From positions 362,501 to 426,500 of the forward strand of contig NZ_CP077089.1 of NCBI RefSeq assembly GCF_014268445.2: a stretch of DNA of 64,000 nucleotides, given 5' to 3'. The DNA comes from Pseudomonas tensinigenes. Lineage in GTDB: Bacteria; Pseudomonadota; Gammaproteobacteria; Pseudomonadales; Pseudomonadaceae. Below the pieces are notes generated by a model, which was not told the origin of the DNA, searched no databases, and saw only the letters and a list, made by a program, of their open reading frames with translations. This document shows, in pieces, positions 34,601-39,901 of this stretch (positions within the stretch are counted from its first letter, which is position 1; each line of letters opens with the position of its first letter). The translations under genes were made by a program, and so were the position numbers.

Positions 34601-37600
34601 CGCAACGGTGCCGGTCGCCGTCAGCGACAGGTTGGTGGTGTCGACGGTGTCAGTGACAGTGGTCGAAACCGGCGTCTTGTCCGCCACCAGATTCTCGTAG
34701 TTACCGCCGCTCACATCAGTGATTGCGTTGCTCAGCGGGGTGTGGCCGTTCAACGCATCGTTTGGCGCTACGGTGGTTGCGGTGCCCTCGGTCTGGCCAA
34801 CACCGATAGTGATGGTTTGGCCGTTGGCCAACGTCACGATCACTGGCGAACCGGTCACTGGCGCGCCGACAGTCGCGGTGTAGGTAACGGTGCCACCTTC
34901 AGCGGCAGTCTCGGTGGCGGTCAGTTTGACGGTGGTGGTGTCGACGGTATCGGTCACGTCGGTGACGGCCGGAACGGTGCTCGGCACCAGATTCTCGAAA
35001 TTGCCGCCGGTGGCGTCCTTGATCGTGACTTCGACTTTGCCGGCGTCTTTATAGACGTCATCAGCGGGCGCCGGAACGGTCACGGTGCCAGTGGTTTTGC
35101 CGGCTTCGATGGTGATCACCGAACCGTTCGACAGGGTTACGGTGACAGGCGAACCCGCTGCGTTGGTCAGGGTTGCGGTGTAAGTGATCTGACCGCCTTC
35201 AGCCACCGTGCCTGTAGCGCTCAGCGTCAGGTCGGTGGTGTCAGTGGTGTCAATCACCGTGGTGCTGACCGGGGTTTTGTCGGCAACGAGGTCTTCGTAA
35301 TTGCCGCCGCTCACGCCCGTGATCGCGTTGGTGATCGGTGCGTGGCCGGTCAACGCATCGTTTGGTGCAGTGGTGGTCACGGTGCCGGTGGTTTTGCCGA
35401 CTTCGATGGTGATGTTCTGACCATTGGCCAGGGTCACGACCACAGGCGAACCGGTCACCGGAGCGCCAACAGTGGCGGTGTAAGTGACGGTGCCACCTTC
35501 AGCCGCCGACTCGGTGGCGGTCAGTTTGACCGTGGTGGTGTCGACGGTATCGGTTACGTCGGTGACGGCTGGAACGGTGCTCGGAACGAGGTTCTCGAAG
35601 TTGCCGCCGCTGGCGTCCTTGATGGTCACTTCGACTTTGCCGGCGTCTTTGTAGACGTCATCGGCGGGCGCCGGAACGGTCACGGTGCCAGTGGTTTTAC
35701 CCGCCTCAATGGTGATCACCGAGCCGTTGCTCAGGGTCACAGTGACAGGCGAACCTGCGGCGTTGGTCAGCGTGGCGGTATAAACAATCGAACCACCCTC
35801 AGCCACGGAACCGGTCGCGCTCAGCGACAGGTTGGTGGTGTCGGCAACATCGGTAACGCTGGTCGAAACCGGAGTCTTGTCGGCCACCAGATCTTCGTAA
35901 TTGCCACCCGAAACGCCAGTGATCGAGTTGGTCAGCGGCGCATTGCCGGTCAACGCATCGTTCGGCGCGGTGGTTGTCACGGTACCGGTGGTTTTGCCGA
36001 CTTCGATGGTGATGCTCTGGCCGTTGGCCAATGTCACCACAACAGGCGAACCGGTCACCGGCGCGCCGACGGTGGCGGTGTAAGTGATGGTGCCACCTTC
36101 AGCAACCGAGGTGTCGGCCGTCAGCTTCACGGTCGAGGTGTCGATGGTGTCAGTCACTTCGGTAACCGCAGGAACGGTGCTCGGCACCAGGTTCTCGAAG
36201 TTGCCGCCGGAAGCTTCCTTGATGGTCACTTCAACTTTGCCGGCGTCTTTATAGACGTCATCGGCTGGCGCCGGAACGGTCACGGTGCCGGTGGTCTTGC
36301 CCGCCTCGATGGTGATCACCGAGCCGTTGCTCAGGGTCACGGTTACCGGTGTGCCGGCAGGATTGGTCAGGGTCGCGGTGTAAACAATCGAACCACCTTC
36401 GGCCACAGTCCCGGTCGCTGTCAGCGACAGGTTGGTGTCGTCGATCGAGTCGGTAATGGTGGTGGTCGCTGGCGTCGTGTTCGGCACCAGGTTTTCGAAG
36501 TTGCCACCGCTAGCACCGGTGATGGTGGTGCTGACGGTGCTGCCATTGTTGTAAACGTCGTTGGCCGCAGTCGGCACGTTGACGCTGCCGGTAGTCTGGC
36601 CGGCGTCAATGGTGATGGTCGAGCCGTTCGACAGGGTGATCGTCACCGGAGTCTGCGCAGCACTGGTCAGCGTCGCGGTGTAAGTGATCTGGCCGCCTTC
36701 GACGACCGTACCGGTAGCGGTGAGGCTCACACTGGTGGTGTCGACCGAGTCGGTAACCGTGGTGGTGGCTGGCGTGGTGTTTGGCACCAGACTTTCGAAG
36801 TTGCCGCCGGAAGCGCCGGTAATGGTGGTGCTGACGGTGCCGCCATTGTTGTAGACGTCGTTGGCCGCGGTCGGCACGTTGACGGTGCCCGTGGTCTGGC
36901 CGGCTTCAATGGTGATGGTCGAACCGTTCGACAGGGTGACGGTCACCGGGGTTTGCGCCGGGTTGGTCAGGGTCGCGGTGTAGGTGATCTGGTCACCCTC
37001 GACCACTGTGCCGGTGGCAGTCAGGGTCAGGTTGGTGGTGTCGATCGAGTCGGTGATGGTGGTCACCGCTGGTGTCGGGTTCGGCACCAGGTTTTCGAAG
37101 TTGCCGCCGCTGGCACCGGTGATGGTGGTGGTGACGGTGCTGCCGTTGTTATAGACATCGTTGGCCGGGGTCGGCACGTTGACGGTGCCGGTGGTCTGGC
37201 CGGCGCCGATGGTGATGGTCGAGCCGTTCGACAGGGTGACAGTCACCGGGGTTTGTGCCGGATTGGTCAGGGTCGCGGTGTAAGTGATCTGCCCGCCTTC
37301 GGTGACACTTGGCCCCGCCGTCAGGGTGACGGTGGTGGTGTCGATGGTGTCAGTGACCTGGGTCGTGGCCGGAGTGGTTGGCGGCGTCACGGTGATGCCA
37401 TTACCGCCGGTGGTGCCGGTGACGGTTACGTCGATCTGGGTCGGGTCGTTATAAACGGTGTCGTTCGGCGCCAGCGGCACGTTGACGGTGCCGGTGGTGG
37501 AACCGGCTGGAATCACAATCACCGCGCCGTTGGACAGGGTGATGGTCAGGTCGGTCAGCGGCGCCTGGGTCAGGGTCGCGGTGTACACCAGCACGCCGCC

Positions 37601-38158
37601 GGCTTCGGTGATGGACGGCGTGGCGCTGAGGCTCAGGGTCGACTCACGCAGGGCGTTGGTGGTGGTGTCGGTGGTCTGGCCGCCGGTGATGTTTTGTGCG
37701 GCCTGACCGCCAGCATTGATGCCTGCGGTCGGGAAGCCAATGGTCGGGTCAACGCGGCCAGCGGTGGCGTCGAGCATGACGAAACTGTGGCCACCACCGG
37801 CGGCACCACCCGTGCCTGCGGCGCTCGGGCCGGCAGCGGTGGCATCGAGGGCGGTGGTCGGGTCGACACCGGCGGCGATGGCTTGCTGCAGTTCTGCTAC
37901 CGACGGCGCAGCCTGCGCGGTGGCCTCGGCCAGGTCAGTGCTGGAGTCGGGCGCGTTGGCGCTCCACTGGGTTTCACGGCCCAGATCAAGGGTGCGGCCA
38001 TCGGCCAATTCAAGTGACACGGCGCCGGAGAGGCCGGTGTCGATCTGGTCGCCAACGAACAGGCGATCGCCTTCAACGAGTACGCGACGCACGCCCTCTG
38101 GGGACACCACGAATACCTGACCGACAATGCTTTTGACGATGGCAACAACACTGCTCAT
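21020..38158 (-). CDS. lapA: LapA, giant RTX surface adhesin
   Basis: A 5712-residue type I-secreted adhesin that anchors cells to surfaces and starts biofilms. From the N-terminus it has a retention module (1-about 125) with the LapG site TAAG at 107-110, then 43 repeats of exactly 100 residues, then a Calx-beta-like unit (24430-24735). Cadherin/VCBS-like segments follow (NDAPVA..., 23590-24400), then a PA14-like lectin fold (about 23060-23530, GIGDDSLLVTIGG), a von Willebrand A domain with MIDAS motif DSSGSMS (near 22530) and RTX nonapeptides (GGxGxDxL, 21330-21720). The type I secretion signal is C-terminal. The frame is intact throughout. Expression and export belong with lapEBC across the divergent promoter region. 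P. fluorescens Pf0-1 LapA is somewhat shorter. Confidence 0.97.
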   Translation of the reverse strand: MSSVVAIVKSIVGQVFVVSPEGVRRVLVEGDRLFVGDQIDTGLSGAVSLELADGRTLDLGRETQWSANAPDSSTDLAEATAQAAPSVAELQQAIAAGVDPTTALDATAAGPSAAGTGGAAGGGHSFVMLDATAGRVDPTIGFPTAGINAGGQAAQNITGGQTTDTTTNALRESTLSLSATPSITEAGGVLVYTATLTQAPLTDLTITLSNGAVIVIPAGSTTGTVNVPLAPNDTVYNDPTQIDVTVTGTTGGNGITVTPPTTPATTQVTDTIDTTTVTLTAGPSVTEGGQITYTATLTNPAQTPVTVTLSNGSTITIGAGQTTGTVNVPTPANDVYNNGSTVTTTITGASGGNFENLVPNPTPAVTTITDSIDTTNLTLTATGTVVEGDQITYTATLTNPAQTPVTVTLSNGSTITIEAGQTTGTVNVPTAANDVYNNGGTVSTTITGASGGNFESLVPNTTPATTTVTDSVDTTSVSLTATGTVVEGGQITYTATLTSAAQTPVTITLSNGSTITIDAGQTTGSVNVPTAANDVYNNGSTVSTTITGASGGNFENLVPNTTPATTTITDSIDDTNLSLTATGTVAEGGSIVYTATLTNPAGTPVTVTLSNGSVITIEAGKTTGTVTVPAPADDVYKDAGKVEVTIKEASGGNFENLVPSTVPAVTEVTDTIDTSTVKLTADTSVAEGGTITYTATVGAPVTGSPVVVTLANGQSITIEVGKTTGTVTTTAPNDALTGNAPLTNSITGVSGGNYEDLVADKTPVSTSVTDVADTTNLSLSATGSVAEGGSIVYTATLTNAAGSPVTVTLSNGSVITIEAGKTTGTVTVPAPADDVYKDAGKVEVTIKDASGGNFENLVPSTVPAVTDVTDTVDTTTVKLTATESAAEGGTVTYTATVGAPVTGSPVVVTLANGQNITIEVGKTTGTVTTTAPNDALTGHAPITNAITGVSGGNYEDLVADKTPVSTTVIDTTDTTDLTLSATGTVAEGGQITYTATLTNAAGSPVTVTLSNGSVITIEAGKTTGTVTVPAPADDVYKDAGKVEVTIKDATGGNFENLVPSTVPAVTDVTDTVDTTTVKLTATETAAEGGTVTYTATVGAPVTGSPVIVTLANGQTITIGVGQTEGTATTVAPNDALNGHTPLSNAITDVSGGNYENLVADKTPVSTTVTDTVDTTNLSLTATGTVAEGGSIVYTATLTNPAGTPVTVTLSNGSVITIEAGKTTGTVTVPAPADDVYKDAGKVEVTIKDATGGNFENLVPSTTPAVTDVTDTVDTTSVKLTATESAAEGGSVIYTATVGAPVTGSPVVVTLANGQTITIGVGQTTGTATTTAPNDALTGHAPITNAITEVSGGNYENLVADKTPVSTTVTDTVDTTNLSLTATGTVAEGGSIVYTATLTNPAGTPVTVTLSNGSVITIEAGKTTGTVSVPAPADDVYKDAGKVEVTIKDATGGNFENLVPSTTPAVTDVTDTIDTSTVKLTATESTAEGGTVTYTATVGAPVTGSPVVVTLANGQNITIEVGKTTGTVTTTAPNDALTGHAPLINAITDVSGGNYENLVADKTPVSTTVTDTTDTTNLSLSATGTVAEGGQITYTATLTNAAGTPVTVTLSNGSVITIEAGKTTGTVTVPAPADDVYKDSGKVEVTIKDATGGNFENLVPSTVPAVTEVTDTIDTSTVKLTADTTVAEGGTVTYTATVGAPVTGSPVVVTLANGQSITIEVGKTTGTVTFTAPNDALTGQASLGNSITGVSGGNYENLVADKTPVSTTVTDTVDTTDLSLSATNSVAEGGSIIYTATLTNPAGSPVTVTLSNGSVITIEAGKTTGTVTVAAPADDVYKDAGKVEVTIKDATGGDFENLVPSTVPAVTEVTDTVDTTTVKLTATESAAEGGTVTYTATVGAPVTGSPVVVTLANGQNITIEVGKTTGTVTTTAPNDALNGHTPLTNAITDVSGGNYENLVADKTPVSTNVTDTVDTTNLSLTATGTVAEGGSIVYTATLTNPAGTPVTVALSNGSVITIEAGKTTGTVTVPAPADDVYKDAGKVEVTIKDATGGNFENLVPSTTPAVTDVTDTIDTSTVKLTATESAAEGGTVTYTATVGAPVTGSPVVVTLANGQNITIEVGKTTGTVTTTAPNDALTGHAPLTNAITNVSGGNYENLVADKTPVSTTVTDTVDTTNLSLSATGSVNEGGQITYTATLTNAAGSPVTVTLSNGSVITIEAGKTSGTVTVDAPKDDVYKDAGTVEATIKGATGGDFENLVTSTAPAVTTVNDTIDTSTVSLTATANVAEGETVVYTATVTAPVTGSPVVVTLSNGQTITIAVGETTGSVNFVAPNSPLAGGSSLSVTIDGATGGNYEKLAVDGKSADTAVSDTTDTTNLNLTATDSVAEGGSIVYTATLTNPAGTPVTVALSNGSVITIEAGKTTGTVTVPAPADDVYKDAGKVEVTIKDATGGNFENLVPSTVPAVTNVTDTIDTTSVKLTATESAAEGGSVTYTATVGAPVTGSPVVVTLANGQTITIGVGQTTGTATTIAPNDALSGHAPITNAITEVSGGNFENLVADKTPVSTNVTDTVDTTDLSLTATGTVAEGGSIIYTATLTNAAGSPVTVTLSNGAVITIEAGKTTGTVTVPAPADDVYKDAGKVEATISTATGGNFENLVPSTVPAVTEVTDTIDTSTVKLTADTSVAEGGMVTYTATVGAPVTGSPVTVTLANGQNITIEVGKTTGTVTFIAPNDALTGHAPITNAITGVTGGNYENLVADKTPVSTTVTDTVDTTNLSLSATGSVAEGGSITYTATLTNAAGSPVTVTLSNGAVITIEAGKTTGTVTVPAPADDVYKDAGKVEATISTATGGNFENLVPSTVPAVTEVTDTIDTSTVKLTADTSVAEGGTVTYTATVGAPVTGSPVTVTLANGQNITIEVGKTTGTVTFTAPNDALTGHAPLTNAITNVSGGNYENLVADKSPVSTNVTDTVDTTNLSLSATGSVAEGGSIVYTATLTNAAGSPVTVTLSNGAVITIEAGKTTGTVTVPAPADDVYKDAGKVEATISTATGGNFENLVPSTVPAVTEVTDTIDTSTVKLTADTSVAEGGTVTYTATVGAPVTGSPVVVTLANGQNITIEVGKTTGTVTITAPNDALTGQAPLTNSITGVTGGNYENLVADKTPVSTTVTDTVDTTNLSLSATGSVAEGGSIVYTATLTNAAGSPVTVTLSNGAVITIEAGKTTGTVTVAAPADDVYKDAGKVEATISTATGGNFENLVPSTVPAVTNVTDTIDTTTVKLTATESAAEGGTVTYTATVGAAVTGSPVVVTLANGQTITIGVGQTTGTATATAPNDALTGHAPLTNAITNVTGGNFENLVADKTPVSTNVTDTVDTTNLSLSATGSVAEGGSIVYTATLTNAAGSPVTVTLSNGAVITIEAGKTTGTVTVPAPADDVYKDAGTVQATISTATGGNFENLVPSTTPAVTSVTDTIDTTTVKLSATESAAEGGNVVYTATVGAPVTGSPVVVTLANGQTITIGVGQTTGTATTAAPNDALTGHAPLTNAITNVTGGNYENLVADKTPVSTNVTDTVDTTNLSLSATGSVAEGGSIVYTATLTNAAGSPVTVTLSNGAVITIDAGKTTGTVTVPAPADDVYKDAGTVQATISTATGGNFENLVPSTTPAITSVTDTIDTTTVKLTATATAAEGGNVVYTATVGAPVTGSPVVVTLSNGQTITIGVGQTTGTATTTAPNDVLTGHAPLTNAITDVTGGNFENLVADKTPVSTNVTDTVDTTNLSLSATGSVAEGGSIVYTATLTNAAGSPVTVTLSNGAVITIDAGKTTGTVTVPAPADDVYKDAGTVQATISTATGGNFENLVPSTTPAVTSVTDTIDTSTVKLTATTTAAEGGNVVYTATVGAPVTGSPVVVTLANGQTITIGVGQTTGTATTTAPNDALTGQAPLTNSITNVTGGNYENLVADKTPVSTNVTDTVDTTNLSLSATGSVAEGGSIVYTATLTNAAGSPVTVTLSNGAVITIDAGKTTGTVTVPAPADDVYKDAGNVQATISNATGGNFENLVPSTTPAVTSVTDTIDTTTVKLTATESAAEGGNVVYTATVGAPVTGSPVVVTLSNGQTITIGVGQTTGTVTTTAPNDALTGHAPLTNSITNVTGGNYENLVADKTPVSTNVTDTVDTTNLSLSATGTVAEGGSIVYTATLTNAAGSPVTVTLSNGAVITIDAGKTTGTVTVPAPADDVYKDAGNVQATIKTATGGSFENLVTSTAPAVTSVTDTIDTTTVKLTATGSAAEGGNVVYTATVGAAVTGSPVVVTLANGQTITIDIGKTTGTVTTAAPNDALTGHAPLTNSITNVTGGNYENLVADKTPVSTTVTDTVDTTNLTLSATGTVAEGGQITYTATLTNAAGSPVTVTLSNGSVITIDAGKTTGTVTVPAPADDVYKDAGTVQATITGTNGGGFENLVTNTTPAVTSVTDTVDTTTVSITGSSSVTEGQTASYTVSLNHPAQTEVTLKIVYSGTAADGSDFTGVYTVKIPAGASSAQFNVATIDDKITEGTENFVVKIDSATGGNFENLAVSSTNGSVSTSIIDNDAPPVLDLDANNSSGATGADYKVTFTENTPGAGVSIADTDISITDPDSTMLTGATVVLTNRQDGDALNLGNSVNGITINANSTNGTVTLTLSGNATLADYMQAIKNISFTNGSENPSTVPRIITVTVTDGGNYSNTATTTVNVVAVNDAPVAAPSNVTGTEDTPLVLGWSTFGVTDVDSPASSLGIKITQLPGEGKLQYLDGSTWKDVANNQTFSKADIDAGKLRFLPDANESGVNGYGGTGLGNNQADYAQIKFQPTDGQLLGNTGTVKIDITPVADAPTVSVADNSVKSTGLIKEVWTGLAGLGTNGNGADSTTLKNVIDGAGTPNTSTNVNNVQSDGSVTAGTASKTSGLIYLEAGKTYTFSGIGDDSLLVTIGGKNVASTTWGVGGNLNGSFTPTTSGYYTLDIYHHNQSGPGSYDVNLSVNGSTPIDLSSAGVPIYTGVKDLVNSGVTVSDLHGTNGEGYYDGYKLNTGAEGTTVKLSAITTALTDTDGSETLSVKISGAPVGSVLSDGAGHTFTVTASSGDANVTGWNLGSLTVTPPPYYNGQFNLTVTSTSTEMVGGSASSTATIPVTVVPAVYNAVVATSGDDTVTGTDGNDIIVADIGGLTVVPGTNYNIAFMVDSSGSMSASSLNAAKDSLTSVFNSLKQSLGGSNSGTVNIFLVDFDTQVNKSVSVNLNDPNALTQLKAVLDSMASGGGTNYEDVFKTTANWFQSADAVANTGAKNLTYFITDGQPTYYQSGEQTNPTLYGNVKLDDVVKTSNYKPGDTFSTYIDNTHALTINSAGTVTLQTYNSWWGWSSSNLGTIHAQGDGTYELSSLAGTGNSTNSSTTSNSTSGFALLSGLSNVEAIGLNNDVSLNDLKPYDSDKTPQTNIDPKDLANSIIGHTEATMPGNDTVSGGDGNDILFGDLVSFNGIAGEGYQAMQAFVAKETGVDVSKVTTSNVHQYITEHYQAFDVSGAHDGNDTLLGGAGNDILFGSGGNDWLDGGKGNDILLGGTGNDTLIGGQGNDILIGGSGADTFVWKAGDTGNDVIKDFKASEGDRIDLRDLLQGETGSTIDNFLKITTVDGTSSLQVSSAGKFNSGDAAAATPDVTIKLEGNNWSSANIHNLIAGSDPTIKVDHNNS
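24735..37634 (-). repeat. lapA tandem array: 43 units of 300 bp, mostly alternating A/B types (600-bp period)
   Basis: A landmark encoding DDVYKDAG recurs at exactly 600-base steps (24841, 25441 and so on to 36241, 20 copies). Its B-type counterpart (PNDALTGH) sits exactly 300 bases away. Four units at the N-terminal end (36435-37634) have DVYNN-type variants or are more diverged but keep the 300-base phase. No insertion or deletion breaks register over 12.9 kb. Type A carries TLSNGSVITIEAGKTTGTVTV; type B carries VTLANGQTITI and NLVADKTPVST. Confidence 0.93.
37784..38158 (-). other. LapA N-terminal retention module and LapG cleavage site
   Basis: Residues 1 to about 125. The folded start (SSVVAIVKSIVGQVFVVSP) plugs the secretion pore; a helix (VAELQQAIAAG) precedes DATAAGPS, the di-alanine cut by LapG, followed by a Gly/Ala-rich linker. 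This pairs with intact lapG and lapD in the same locus. Confidence 0.92.
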
Positions 38159-38517
38159 TGAAGACTCTCCGGGGTGTCACGTTCAGTTGACTTCCATGGA
38201 CCTGATGGCATGGATGCCGATTCAGTCTGGACGTACTTTAAAATTTTGCGAAACAAGTTTGACGCTTACTTTCGTCAATAATTTGGCTATATTCTTTCGC
38301 TATTAACTTTATGCCAAACTATTGACCTTCTGGGTGCCATCCTAAACAATCGCCCCACTAATGTCACATTGATATTTCCGCGGCGACCTGTCCTTCAGCG
38401 TGTGATCCAGTTCCTGTTTTGAACTTTCCGACATACGGTCAACCCGGTTGCCAATCATCCGACGCAGCACGACATTCTGCTGTGATTCAAGACAAGAAGT
38501 TCTGGAAAATTATTACC
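38159..38517. promoter_or_regulatory. Shared divergent promoter region of lapA and lapEBC
   Basis: 359 bases, more AT-rich than the flanking genes, with no gene. For lapE a candidate TTACTT, 16 bases, TATATT lies at 38266-38293; this is a weak guess. In related species FleQ and c-di-GMP regulate lap genes, but I cannot pick out a FleQ site by eye. Confidence 0.55.
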
Positions 38518-39867
38518 ATGCGTTTGCCCCTTTTCATGGCTGTACCCTTCGCTCTCGCCGCCTCTTTTGTACAAGCACAATCCTTACCAGAAGCCATGCA
38601 GCAGGCACTGGATGTCCATCCGGAAATCCAGGCTGGGGTCAACAGTCGTTTGGCCGCGGATTATCAATTAAGAGCGGCAAAAGGTGGATACCTGCCGAAG
38701 GTCGATCTGCTCGGCGGTTATGGTCGTGAAGGCACCGACAGCGTTACTACCCGCGCCAATTCCGGTAACCACTACGAAACCCTGAACCGCAGCGAGTCAA
38801 GTTTACGTCTCTCGCAAATGGTTTTTGACGGTTTTGCGACGTCCAGCGAAGTCGGGCGTCAACAAGCCACCGTTAACTCCCGCGCTTACTCCTTGCTGGG
38901 CACTTCCGAGCGCACCGCGCTGACTGTCGCCCAGGTCTATCTGGACGTGCTGACCCGCCGCGAATTCGTGCGTCTGGCCGAAGAAAACCTCAAGAGCCAC
39001 CAGCGCATCTACGACCAGATCCAGTTGCGCACCCAACGCGGCGTTGGCAGCGGTGCCGACCTCGATCAGGCTGAAGCGCGGATGGCCCAGGCCCGCAACA
39101 ACCTGATCACCGAGCAGACCAATCTGGCCGACTCGGAAACCAACTTCCTCAGCGCCGTTGGCCAGATGCCCGATCAACTCGAGCGTCCGGCGCCGTTCAT
39201 GGCGATGATGCCGGCCAACCTCAATGAAGCGCGCCAGCAGATGCTGGAAAACAGTCCGATCCTGCGTTCGGCCGAGTCCGACATCGCCGCCGCCGAGAAG
39301 CAATATGAAACCGCCAAATCGACCTTCTACCCACGTTTCGACGCCGAGCTGGGCCGCACAGCCGACAACGACCTCGACGGCCAGAACGGTCACAACAACG
39401 AATGGCAAGCCATGCTGCGCATGCGCTTCAACCTCTATTCCGGTGGCAGCAACAAGGCCGATCTGGAATCCAAGTCGTACCTGTCGAACCAGGCGCTGGA
39501 CATCCGCAACAACGCCCTGCGTCAGTTGAACGAAGAACTCGGTCTGGCTTGGAACGCCTTGAACAACGCTAACGCGCAGGTGCCGATTGCGCAGCAATAC
39601 GTCGATCACAGCACCTCGGTGCGCACCGCTTACCAGCGTCAGTTCAGCCTTGGCGAACGGACCCTGCTCGATTTGCTCGACAGCGAAAACGAGTTGTTCA
39701 CCGCTTCGCGGCGTCTGGCGGAAATCAAAAACATTCAGTTATTTACTCAGTACCGAATCAAGGCGACCATGGGCGAGTTGCTCAGAAGCCAGGGAGTGGT
39801 CGCACCGTTGGCATCCGTTGTGCAGAACGACGTCAAGCCCAAGGTCCAGCTGCCTGGGATGAATTGA
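38518..39867 (+). CDS. lapE: LapE, TolC-family outer-membrane channel
   Basis: 449 residues with a signal peptide (MRLPLFMAVPFALAASFVQA) and the TolC repeat structure: two helical-hairpin halves with QTALTVAQVYLDVL-like and VPIAQQYVDHSTSVRTAYQRQ segments. It forms the outer-membrane channel for LapA. The frame is open from 38419, but the signal peptide fixes the start at 38518. lapB begins 35 bases downstream. Confidence 0.95.
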   Translation: MRLPLFMAVPFALAASFVQAQSLPEAMQQALDVHPEIQAGVNSRLAADYQLRAAKGGYLPKVDLLGGYGREGTDSVTTRANSGNHYETLNRSESSLRLSQMVFDGFATSSEVGRQQATVNSRAYSLLGTSERTALTVAQVYLDVLTRREFVRLAEENLKSHQRIYDQIQLRTQRGVGSGADLDQAEARMAQARNNLITEQTNLADSETNFLSAVGQMPDQLERPAPFMAMMPANLNEARQQMLENSPILRSAESDIAAAEKQYETAKSTFYPRFDAELGRTADNDLDGQNGHNNEWQAMLRMRFNLYSGGSNKADLESKSYLSNQALDIRNNALRQLNEELGLAWNALNNANAQVPIAQQYVDHSTSVRTAYQRQFSLGERTLLDLLDSENELFTASRRLAEIKNIQLFTQYRIKATMGELLRSQGVVAPLASVVQNDVKPKVQLPGMN

Positions 39868-39901
39868 GTTATCCCTTTTCAACTGTCAAAGAGTGTCGAG
39901 C

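Noticed and set aside
24735..37634. CRISPR-like regular repeats
   Set aside because: The periodic sequence is coding, with 300-base units inside one continuous frame and no short repeat/unique spacer structure.
33542..38017. Plus-strand open frame of 1491 codons opposite the N-terminal half of lapA
   Set aside because: Same reason: a shadow of the 300-bp repeats, with no ribosome site and no recognisable domain.
38419..38517. 33-residue N-terminal extension of LapE
   Set aside because: The signal peptide starts at the ATG at 38518; the extension would bury it and lies in the promoter region.
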